Assembly (NCBI GenBank): GCA_030612585.1
Contig: JAUWNP010000116.1
Coordinates: 1 to 13,718 of the forward strand
Reading direction: 5' to 3'
DNA length: 13,718 nucleotides
Source of the DNA: Anaerolineae bacterium
GTDB taxonomy: Bacteria > Chloroflexota > Anaerolineae > B4-G1
Shown in pieces: positions 7,797-13,433 of this stretch. The notes under the pieces are model-generated. The model made no database searches, had not been told where the DNA came from, and saw nothing but the letters and a program-made list of their open reading frames with translations. Within the stretch, counting starts at the first letter, position 1; every line of letters begins with the position of its first letter. The translations under genes were made by a program, and so were the position numbers.

Positions 7797-7816
7797 GCCC
7801 AAATAGCCCATTGGGA

Positions 7817-8509
7817 CTAGTCCTTATTGCCGCTTGTGGAGCCACTGCTATCAGCGGGCAAACACACCAGCCCGTGGCTCACGGCATAAGCGGCCGCCTG
7901 AGTACGGTTCTTGACCCCCAACTTGGCGAGGATGCGGCGCAGGTGGTTCTTCACCGTGTTGCGGGTGATACCCAGTTCCTCCGCGATTTCCTGGTTGGAA
8001 CAGCCGTCCACAACCAACGCCAGAACCTCGCACTCGCGTGCCGAAAGCACGGCGTTGGCCGCCGGCTGCGCGGCTGGCCGGCCCTGCTGCGCCAGTTGGC
8101 GGAATAGTTTCCCCGTCATAGCCCGCGACATCGGCGCCTCGCCCGATGCCAACCCTCGCAACTGCTGAAAGAGCGTCTCCGGCAGGAGGTCTTTGAGCAG
8201 ATACCCATCCGCCCCGTAGCGCACCGCGGTCGCTAAGTCTCGCTCGTCGTCGGAGACGGTCAGCATCACCACCCGCACCTCTGGCATCTGGGCCTTGATA
8301 CGCCTGGTCGCCTCCAATCCATCGCAATCAGGCATGCGGATGTCCATCAGCACCAAATCTGGACGTAGCGATGCCGCCTGCTCGACCGCCTCCAGGCCAT
8401 CCCTGGCCTCCCCGATAACCTCGAAATCAGGTTGGGCGTCGAGCAGCCGGGCCAGTCCCTTGCGGAACAGTAAATGGTCGTCCACCAACAGAATCTGCAG
8501 CGAGTTCAT
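7817..8509 (-). CDS. NarL/LuxR-family two-component response regulator
   Basis: This protein has 230 residues. The receiver domain is intact: acidic pair D10/D11, phospho-acceptor D56 in LVLMDIRMP, T84, and K106 in YLLKD. A LuxR-type helix-turn-helix occupies about 154-212 (LSARECEVLALVVDGCSNQEIAEELGI...TVKNHLRRILAKLGV). The normal architecture implies a phosphorylation-dependent transcription factor. No sensor kinase is encoded in the window, so the signal is unknown. It is immediately upstream of the CODH/ACS operon on the same strand, making that operon and its own divergent promoter region natural candidate targets. The start ATG has no ribosome site, and the -10 box ends only 8 nt before it, which points to a leaderless transcript. 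A decayed duplicate lies at 9728-9908. Confidence 0.93.
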   Translation of the reverse strand: MNSLQILLVDDHLLFRKGLARLLDAQPDFEVIGEARDGLEAVEQAASLRPDLVLMDIRMPDCDGLEATRRIKAQMPEVRVVMLTVSDDERDLATAVRYGADGYLLKDLLPETLFQQLRGLASGEAPMSRAMTGKLFRQLAQQGRPAAQPAANAVLSARECEVLALVVDGCSNQEIAEELGITRNTVKNHLRRILAKLGVKNRTQAAAYAVSHGLVCLPADSSGSTSGNKD

Positions 8510-8517
8510 CGCCTGCT

Positions 8518-8545
8518 ATTATACCCGCTTCTGGCACTCAGGCAA
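8518..8545 (-). promoter_or_regulatory. promoter of the response regulator, leaderless
   Basis: On the minus strand TTGCCT (8545-8540), a 16-nt spacer and a perfect TATAAT (8523-8518) are followed 8 nt later by the ATG at 8509. Transcription should begin 0-3 nt before the start codon. The same segment is repeated base for base at 9917-9944. Confidence 0.75.
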
Positions 8546-8563
8546 CAGCGGCTTGGGGGTTGC

Positions 8564-8602
8564 TTTACACTATTGACATCATCGTGCATTTTAGCGCAAA
8601 AC
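8564..8602 (+). promoter_or_regulatory. degenerate inverted repeat with TTGACA, divergent promoter candidate (copy 1)
   Basis: TTTACACTA (8564-8572) directly precedes TTGACA (8573-8578). An 18-nt spacer and CAAAAC (8597-8602) follow. The arms TTTACACTA and TAGCGCAAA match as an inverted repeat in 7 of 9 positions. The second copy (9962-9999) has perfect arms and a 17-nt spacer. It would drive rightward transcription, here into a gene fragment. Confidence 0.4.
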
Positions 8603-8615
8603 AGCAGGGTGTACC

Positions 8616-8717
8616 CCCATCCTCTGGCAAGAGTTGTGGACCGTCGCCCAGTGGCAAGATGACAAGGGGGACTGGCGCGATGTCACGGGGTGGCAAGGCA
8701 CACTCGACGAAGTCTAG
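8616..8717 (+). pseudogene. fragment of a secreted-protein gene (ELWTV/QW motif)
   Basis: In plus frame 3 the segment from 8619 reads ILWQELWTVAQWQDD, then KGDWRDVTGWQGTLDEV, then TAG at 8715-8717. This matches WQELWTVVQWQDE at residues 83-95 of the gene that begins at 13434, both in protein and largely in DNA. There is no start codon, signal peptide or ribosome site; an in-frame stop at 8592 closes the upstream side. It is a remnant of a paralogue lost by deletion. The ORF that overlaps it in another frame has no recognisable content. Confidence 0.7.
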
Positions 8718-9209
8718 GAGGGCGAGGGCAGGAAAACGTGCTTCAGGGATGATGGTTGGGATTGTCCACCGCCAACCCTTCCGCGGACGCCGCATTGTTC
8801 AGACGATCATCGGCAGAAAGGAAGATAAGCGGCGCGAGGTTGTTGGCGAGTAACCGCTGATTGGTAACTACAGCCGTTGCCAGGTGCACAGCATCATACG
8901 CCCGCAGAGAGTGTCTTTCGAGCAGATGGTTTGCCTGGTCAATGATGTCACCAACGGCGGTCACGATTTCGTATTCATACAGACAGTCGGCCCGAAAAAC
9001 GTTCTGCACTTGCGCGTACTCCGCAGGAGTCAAAGTGCCCTCCCGCGTGCGTCGCGTTAGGGCACTGGTCACTTCCACTATGATCAAGTGCACGACGACG
9101 ATAGAAGGAGAAGGTCGCGCATTGAGCGTCGCCCGGAGCCAATCACTGCCCACTTCGTCAACGTAGCGTTTGATCGTATCTTCTCAATATTTAGGGGGGG
9201 ATGACGACT

Positions 9210-9232
9210 GTAGGGCGGTTTTGCTAACCGCC
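9210..9232 (+). repeat. REP-like unit B: GTAG head plus 7-bp hairpin
   Basis: GTAG at 9210-9213 is followed by stem GGCGGTT (9214-9220), loop TTGCT and stem AACCGCC (9226-9232). A GTAG tetranucleotide 5' of a hairpin is the hallmark of REP sequences handled by RAYT (TnpA-REP) transposases. It faces unit A head-out across a 5-nt centre. Confidence 0.75.
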
Positions 9233-9237
9233 GTCCG

Positions 9238-9260
9238 GTCGGATAGCAAATCCGACCTAC
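9238..9260 (-). repeat. REP-like unit A: GTAG head plus 7-bp hairpin
   Basis: Read on the minus strand from 9260, GTAG is followed by stem GTCGGAT, loop TTGCT and stem ATCCGAC. It is the same 23-nt design as unit B, with the same TTGCT loop. The bases that differ in the stem are exchanged in pairs (T-A for G-C, A-T for T-A), so the hairpin is conserved. With unit B it forms a BIME-like inverted pair. Confidence 0.75.
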
Positions 9261-9323
9261 ACCCGCCCCAATTTTTTGAGAAGATGCGTTTGATCAATGC
9301 ACTGGTATCCAGGTAGTACGTCG

Positions 9324-9647
9324 TCATACACGATCCTCTCGATCCGCGATGATGATCTCTGAGAGAGGCTGACCCTGTGCCAGTTTTTTCGCCAGACGCG
9401 CGCGTTCTTCTGATGACACAGGAGGGGGCATTTCCCATCCAGTCTCGTACAACATACCGGCCTCACGCAGCATGTGCCGTACCTGGGGACGTGTACCGAC
9501 AGGGGTGGGCGCGGAGCGACTGGGGCGAATGACGATTGCCTTTTCCTCCCACACTGCCTCCAATTCCTTCGCGTTCCAATCACCCAAAGCTGCACGTGGG
9601 ATCAACAACCCCCGCGAGGTCATCTGCACAGCAATCGTCGTAGTCAT
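9324..9647 (-). CDS. AbrB/SpoVT-like antitoxin of a PIN toxin pair
   Basis: This protein has 107 residues. Residues 5-42 resemble the swapped-hairpin AbrB DNA-binding domain (VQMTSRGLLIPRAALGDWNAKELEAVWEEKAIVIRP). The C-terminal half (SSEERARLAKKLAQGQPLSEII) is a likely toxin-neutralising tail. Such antitoxins repress their own operon and block the partner toxin. AGGAG lies 7 nt before the ATG, and a strong promoter is upstream. Its TGA overlaps the toxin ATG. The toxin is interrupted, so this gene is now an orphan antitoxin that still looks complete. Confidence 0.85.
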   Translation of the reverse strand: MTTTIAVQMTSRGLLIPRAALGDWNAKELEAVWEEKAIVIRPSRSAPTPVGTRPQVRHMLREAGMLYETGWEMPPPVSSEERARLAKKLAQGQPLSEIIIADREDRV

Positions 9648-9681
9648 ATCCTTGCTCCTGCTACCATCTCAATCTATCCCG

Positions 9682-9710
9682 AGTATACCGCGAGACGACG
9701 GTTCCGTCAA
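9682..9710 (-). promoter_or_regulatory. promoter of the antitoxin-toxin operon
   Basis: On the minus strand TTGACG (9710-9705), a 17-nt spacer and TATACT (9687-9682) lie 34 nt before the antitoxin ATG. Each box matches consensus at five of six bases. Confidence 0.75.
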
Positions 9711-9727
9711 TCCACTTACACCAACCG

Positions 9728-9908
9728 CGCCGACCAACCTGGCCTGGCTGCGCGACTGGCCGGTCCTACTGCGCCAGCCGGCAGAATAACTTGCCCACCA
9801 TCGCCCGCGATATCGAGACCTCCCCTGCCGTCAGACCGCGCAAGTGCTGGAAGAGCGTCCGCCGAACAGCAGGTAGTCATCCACCAGAAGAATCCGCAGC
9901 GAGTTCAT
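9728..9908 (-). pseudogene. decayed duplicate of the response regulator with internal deletion
   Basis: From ATG 9908 the minus strand reads MNSLRILLVDDYLLF, matching residues 1-15 of the intact regulator. It then jumps to sequence matching residues ~112-150 (TLFQHLRGLTAGEVSISRAMVGKLFCRLAQ, stop, DRPVAQP). About 290 bp coding for the receiver core, including the phospho-acceptor, are deleted. The junction shifts the frame, and a TAG follows in the remnant. The whole HTH is missing beyond ~9728. Synonymous and other differences show that the copy is not recent, yet the promoter upstream is unchanged. Confidence 0.88.
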
Positions 9909-9916
9909 CGCCTGCT

Positions 9917-9944
9917 ATTATACCCGCTTCTGGCACTCAGGCAA
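9917..9944 (-). promoter_or_regulatory. conserved promoter of the regulator pseudogene
   Basis: TTGCCT (9944-9939), 16 nt and TATAAT (9922-9917) are identical to the promoter of the intact gene, as is the whole stretch from the start codon to about 9950. Confidence 0.7.
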
Positions 9945-9961
9945 CAGCGGCTATTAGTTAC

Positions 9962-9999
9962 TTTGCACTATTGACACCGCCGCGTCTTTAGTGCAAAAT
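9962..9999 (+). promoter_or_regulatory. inverted repeat around TTGACA, divergent promoter/operator (copy 2)
   Basis: TTTGCACTA (9962-9970) and TAGTGCAAA (9989-9997) form a perfect 9-bp inverted repeat with an 18-nt centre. TTGACA (9971-9976) begins directly after the left arm, and CAAAAT (9994-9999) lies 17 nt further on. This could be a rightward promoter overlapped by an operator. Transcription would run toward the surface-protein gene ~500 nt away. Confidence 0.45.
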
Positions 10000-10073
10000 A
10001 GTGATAGGGCATTTCTCTCACCGAACCATAAACACAAATAACGAAACCATTCCACATCGGAACAAGTCGAAAC

Positions 10074-10112
10074 AGCGTGACCTCCAACCGCTGAAATCCG
10101 GCAGGTCACGCT
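10074..10112. repeat. 10-bp inverted repeat AGCGTGACCT
   Basis: Arms 10074-10083 and 10103-10112 are perfect complements around a 19-nt loop. The loop can form a weaker inner pairing of its own. It looks like a dispersed intergenic palindrome; the function is unknown. Confidence 0.6.
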
Positions 10113-10189
10113 CGTAGCATGACTGGCGTGGGCTGATTGACTGACAAAACTCCTGACAGTCGAACGGTCTGCCTCAGCGATAGGAAATC

Positions 10190-10260
10190 GGACGCAGATT
10201 CTCGCAGATTTTCGCAGGTAAAACAGAAAAATCAGCGTGGGTCAGCGTTAATCTGCGTCC
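10190..10260. repeat. 11-bp inverted repeat with period-10 CGCAGATT units
   Basis: GGACGCAGATT (10190-10200) pairs with 10250-10260. Inside the left side CGCAGATT recurs every 10 nt (10193, 10203, and partly at 10213). This resembles the AATCTGCG-type intergenic repeats common in some environmental bacterial genomes, from general recollection. Confidence 0.6.
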
Positions 10261-10419
10261 CATAAAGATTTGCCAGTCAACCATCTGGCGTTGGACAAAA
10301 TGGCTGCACACACAATCAACCCCTCTCTGAACCCACGACACCGGCCTTCTGAAGCAGGGGCTCACGCTTCAATGGCCCCTGGCTATCCCAATGGAAACCA
10401 ACTGCATACCTTCAGCTCC

Positions 10420-10455
10420 AAGAAACCAGGTTTTTCGGAAAAAACCTGGTTTCTT
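10420..10455 (+). repeat. 16-bp perfect hairpin in the leader of the surface-protein gene
   Basis: AAGAAACCAGGTTTTT (10420-10435) pairs fully with 10440-10455 around loop CGGA. A second small hairpin, CCCCC-ACAC-GGGGG (10466-10479), follows and then the ribosome site AGGAGG. The first hairpin is followed by the pyrimidine-rich CTTTC. It may be an attenuator or mRNA stabiliser, or a dispersed palindromic repeat. Confidence 0.7.
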
Positions 10456-10501
10456 CTTTCACGTTCCCCCACACGGGGGCAAAACCACAGGAGGTAACAA
10501 A

Positions 10502-13348
10502 ATGTCACACAATCACTCTTTCAAGCACTTGTCTTTTCTGTCCATCCCCACCCGGCTGGCGTTGGGCCTGCTAATCGTGGCGCTGGGCACGATGTTTGTG
10601 ATTCCCAGCCTGGCGCAACCGGGCAACCCGGCGCTCGACCCGCCGCGCAACTCCCACACCGCTCCCCTCACCACCACCGTCTCCATTACCTACGACGAGC
10701 CTATCAGCACCACCACCGTCACCAGCCACACCTTTGCCGTCCACGGCATGCAATCCGGCCTGGTGACAAAGACGCACGGCGTGGTCAACAATAACACCAT
10801 CATCGTCACCCCCACCCAGCCCTTCTTCCCCGGCGAGCTGGTCTACGCCATCGCCACTACCCAGACGGCCAACATCACCGGCGCCCATCCCCTCACCCCC
10901 ACCCTGTGGCAGTTCAGCGCCGGAGAAATTACCAATCACTGCGTGGAGGGTTTTGACGACATCTCTGCCGCCCTGACCGGGGTGGAACAGGGCAGCGTCG
11001 CCTGGGGCGACTATGACAGCGACGGCGACCTCGACATCCTCCTCACCGGAGATACCGACTCGACCTATGTGACCGAGGTGTGGCGCAACGATGGCGGGGG
11101 CAGCTTTAGCCAGCAATCCACCGCCCCCACCGGCAACCCGGATAGAGGCGGGGACTGGGAACTAGAAGTGAGTACCGGCTCGGCAGAAGCGTTGGCCCTC
11201 GCTTTTCCGCTGGATTATGGCTACTTGCTTGCCTTTCCCACTATCACGCCGATGGACGGCGTTACCGTCACGGCCCAAGACCTGGCAAACGTGTTGCTTT
11301 ACGGTTCTGGGATTAACGCATTCAACGTCACATTCAATGGCGCCAATTCGATGGCAGGCAAATTCACCACGGGCAGCACCCTGGGCTATGAGGAAGGGAT
11401 CATCCTAAGCAGCGGCGCCGTCGCGGACATAGATCAAGTTTCAAGTGATCTAGCCGACAGCGATCAGGGCGGTGGGTATATAGACGCGGATTTGAATGCG
11501 CTCTTTACCAATCCAGTCCAAGAGTCTGTGGCACTGGAGTTTGATTTCATACCCACGGGCGACACCGCCACCTTCCGCTACCGCTTTGGTTCGGAAGAAT
11601 ACCCCGAGTACATCAGCGGAGACTTTAACGACGTTTTCTCGTTTTTCATCAACGGAACCAACTATGCTCTGGTGCCCGGCACTGCGACGTATGTGTCGGT
11701 TTCGACGGTCAACCATCAAACAAACTCTGCATACTATGTGGATAACAGTGGTGGCAGCATAGAAGTTGTTTTTGATGGTCTAACCATCATCCTGGGTGTA
11801 ACTGCGCCGATCACCCCGAACGTGACCAACCACATCAAGTTGGTCATCGGTGATGGCGGCGACACGGCCTACGATAGTGCTGTCTTTCTTGAGGGGGGCA
11901 GTTTTAGCGCCGCCGCCCTCGACTTGAGCAAGTCCGTGGATAATCCGACCCCTAATCCGGGCCAACTCATCACCTACACGCTGGCCGTCGAATCACACAG
12001 CAGCGTTGATGCCACCAACGGCCTCATCTCCGATACCCTGCCCACAGGCCTCACTTTTGCCGGGCCGGTCACGCTCAATCCGCCGCAGCCGGGCGCTACG
12101 CTTGCCAACTACGCGGGAGACTTGCCCACGTTGGCCAGCGGTGTGACCATCACCGCCCAAGAAAGCATCACCCTCACTTTCCCCGTCACCGTGAACGTTG
12201 GGCTGACTGGCGGCACGGTTATCACTAACACCGCTGCCGTCACCAGCACAGAGGTGATTACGCCTGTTGCAGGCATGATAGAGGTGACCGTCCAAAACAT
12301 CGCACCGACAGCCGCCGCCGGCAGCGACCAGACAGTGAGCACCAACGCCACCGTCACCCTTGATGGTTCCGCCAGCAGCGACGCCAACGGCGATGCGCTC
12401 ACCTACGGCTGGGCGCAGACCGGCGGGCCGTCCGTCACCCTGGGCGACGCCAGCGCCGTATCGCCGACCTTCACCGCGCCGGCTTCGGAAACCGTGCTCA
12501 CCTTCACCCTCACCATCACCGACTCTCACGGCCTGGCCGATTCCACCCCCGACGAGGTGGTAGTCACCGTCACCAGCAACCTCCCCCCCATCGCCGACGC
12601 GGGCGACGATCAGAGCGTCACGGCCGGCACCACTGTCGCCCTTGATGGCTCCGCCAGCTCCGACCCCGACGGCAACACACCACTGACCTACGGCTGGGCG
12701 CAGACCGGCGGGCCGTCCGTCACCCTGAGCGACGCCAGCGCCATATCGCCGACCTTCACCGCGCCCAGCAGTGCCACCGTGCTGACCTTTACCCTGGCTG
12801 TCACAGACGCCCAGGGGTTGGCCGATCCCACGCCGGACGAGGTGGTGATTACCGTCAGCGAGGTGGTCACTACCTACACCTACCTGCCGCTGGTCGTCAA
12901 CAACTATGTCGTCGCGCCGGATCTGGTCGTGCAGTCCATCATGGCCACGAGCAACGGCGTGCAGGTGGTGATCGAGAACCAAGGCAACGCGCCGGTGACC
13001 GACGAGTTCTGGGTGGACGTCTACGTCAACCCCAACCCCGCGCCCACAGCCGTCAACCAGATATGGCCCGACCTGGCCGACGAGGGATTGGTCTGGGGTG
13101 TCACGGCAGAGATGCAGCCGGGCGACGTCATCACCCTCACCGTCGGCGACGCCTATTATGTAACTGAGTGGAGCACGGTCTCCTGGCCGCTGGACGCAGG
13201 CACGTCGGTCTGGGCGCAGGTTGACTCCTGGAACGCCGACACGACCTACGGCGCGGTGCTGGAGAGCCACGAGATCACCGGCGGGGCCTACAACAACATC
13301 AGCAGCACCGTCTCGATGGCTGGTCTCGCGGGCGAACCTTACAGGTAG
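10502..13348 (+). CDS. large secreted modular surface protein (Big_5, FG-GAP, choice-of-anchor L, DUF11, 2x PKD, CARDB-like)
   Basis: The protein has 948 residues from ATG 10502, chosen because AGGAGG at 10489-10494 lies 7 nt upstream; an in-frame ATG 37 codons earlier falls inside the leader. The signal peptide has hydrophobic residues about 17-36 and likely cleavage after SLA at 38. The modules in order are: Big_5-like Ig (42-145), one FG-GAP/VCBS-like repeat (WGDYDSDGDLDILLTGD, ~165-190), a choice-of-anchor-L-like domain (~250-470, with RFGSEEYPEY), DUF11 (~473-596, DLSKSVDNPTPNPGQLITYT), two PKD domains (~600-690 and ~696-787), YLPLVVNN (~795) and a CARDB-like C-terminal domain. No enzyme motif or sortase/PEP-CTERM anchor is seen. 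An extracellular adhesive or structural role is inference. GC content falls from about 75% per 60 bases to 45-48% in the choice-of-anchor region, then rises again, suggesting a mosaic origin. Confidence 0.9.
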   Translation: MSHNHSFKHLSFLSIPTRLALGLLIVALGTMFVIPSLAQPGNPALDPPRNSHTAPLTTTVSITYDEPISTTTVTSHTFAVHGMQSGLVTKTHGVVNNNTIIVTPTQPFFPGELVYAIATTQTANITGAHPLTPTLWQFSAGEITNHCVEGFDDISAALTGVEQGSVAWGDYDSDGDLDILLTGDTDSTYVTEVWRNDGGGSFSQQSTAPTGNPDRGGDWELEVSTGSAEALALAFPLDYGYLLAFPTITPMDGVTVTAQDLANVLLYGSGINAFNVTFNGANSMAGKFTTGSTLGYEEGIILSSGAVADIDQVSSDLADSDQGGGYIDADLNALFTNPVQESVALEFDFIPTGDTATFRYRFGSEEYPEYISGDFNDVFSFFINGTNYALVPGTATYVSVSTVNHQTNSAYYVDNSGGSIEVVFDGLTIILGVTAPITPNVTNHIKLVIGDGGDTAYDSAVFLEGGSFSAAALDLSKSVDNPTPNPGQLITYTLAVESHSSVDATNGLISDTLPTGLTFAGPVTLNPPQPGATLANYAGDLPTLASGVTITAQESITLTFPVTVNVGLTGGTVITNTAAVTSTEVITPVAGMIEVTVQNIAPTAAAGSDQTVSTNATVTLDGSASSDANGDALTYGWAQTGGPSVTLGDASAVSPTFTAPASETVLTFTLTITDSHGLADSTPDEVVVTVTSNLPPIADAGDDQSVTAGTTVALDGSASSDPDGNTPLTYGWAQTGGPSVTLSDASAISPTFTAPSSATVLTFTLAVTDAQGLADPTPDEVVITVSEVVTTYTYLPLVVNNYVVAPDLVVQSIMATSNGVQVVIENQGNAPVTDEFWVDVYVNPNPAPTAVNQIWPDLADEGLVWGVTAEMQPGDVITLTVGDAYYVTEWSTVSWPLDAGTSVWAQVDSWNADTTYGAVLESHEITGGAYNNISSTVSMAGLAGEPYR
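12401..12765 (+). repeat. near-identical DNA in the two PKD domains
   Basis: The 80 nt at 12401-12480 recur at 12686-12765 (offset 285) with only two mismatches, encoding TYGWAQTGGPSVTL...FTAP in both PKD domains. The flanking parts of the same domains differ much more. This indicates recent duplication or gene conversion of part of the domain. Confidence 0.9.
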
Positions 13349-13360
13349 TGGTAGAACTTC

Positions 13361-13404
13361 AGGTGCAACCAGGTGCAACGCACTTCAGAAAGTGCGTTGC
13401 ACCT
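13361..13404 (+). repeat. 15-bp perfect hairpin between two secreted-protein genes
   Basis: AGGTGCAACGCACTT (13371-13385) pairs fully with 13390-13404 around loop CAGA. It is preceded by a direct repeat of its first 9 nt, AGGTGCAAC (13361-13369). It begins 13 nt after the stop of the large protein. With no T-run after it, it may be a weak or factor-assisted terminator, or an mRNA end or stabiliser. Confidence 0.75.
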
Positions 13405-13433
13405 TATGCCAAAACTAAAGGAGAAAACAGATC

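Larger units (their letters stand above)
9176..9287. mobile_element. MITE-like insertion with terminal inverted repeats and target duplication
   Basis: Left end GTATCTTCTCAA (9176-9187) and right end TTGAGAAGATGC (9276-9287) are inverted repeats with one mismatch; extended to 22 bp they match at 17 positions and both reach GGGG. The element is flanked by direct repeats GTTTGATC (9168-9175 and 9288-9295; 10 bp, GCGTTTGATC, if the boundary is set at 9285). Removing one repeat plus the element restores an uninterrupted PIN gene. The element is ~110 bp with no ORF. It contains two opposed REP-like hairpins. The mobilising transposase is not in the window; an 8-10 bp duplication is compatible with several IS families, so no family is named. 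Confidence 0.85.
8743..9327 (-). pseudogene. PIN-domain toxin gene interrupted by a small insertion
   Basis: PIN toxins are Mg-dependent ribonucleases. Read from ATG 9327, the gene begins MTTYYLDTSALIKR, is interrupted by 120 bp (insertion plus target duplication) that contains an in-frame TGA, then resumes in the same frame as YVDEVGSDWLRATL to the stop at 8743. Removing the 120 bp gives a 154-residue protein with the PIN acidic residues D7 (YLDTSAL), E45 (VEVTSAL), D105 (RAYDAVHLATA) and D133/D134 (FLSADD). The start overlaps the antitoxin stop as ATGA, typical of vapBC-like operons. The downstream piece can be read from a GTG at 9153, but it would lack the first catalytic aspartate and is unlikely to be active. 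The disruption is read directly; loss of function is inferred. Confidence 0.85.
10000..10419. other. gene-free stretch with palindromic repeats
   Basis: No ORF here has recognisable protein content or a ribosome site. The stretch holds two inverted repeats (10074-10112 and 10190-10260). A third hairpin follows at 10420-10455 in the leader of the surface-protein gene. No tRNA, IS or CRISPR structure is seen. Confidence 0.6.

Noticed and set aside
8560..8853. Plus-strand ORF of 97 codons over the gene fragment
   Set aside because: It is in a different frame from the recognisable ELWTV fragment, is rich in Arg/Lys/Gly, and runs antisense into the PIN gene.
8743..9153. Intact PIN gene starting at GTG 9153
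   Set aside because: It lacks the YLDTSAL block with the first catalytic aspartate, which lies upstream of the insertion in the same frame.
10391..10501. Earlier in-frame ATG for the surface protein
   Set aside because: It would read through the leader hairpins and put 37 residues before the signal peptide. ATG 10502 has AGGAGG 7 nt upstream.
11993..13378. Long minus-strand ORF (461 codons) opposite the surface protein
   Set aside because: It is Gly/Arg/Asp-rich antisense translation of repetitive PKD coding DNA, with no domain and no ribosome site.
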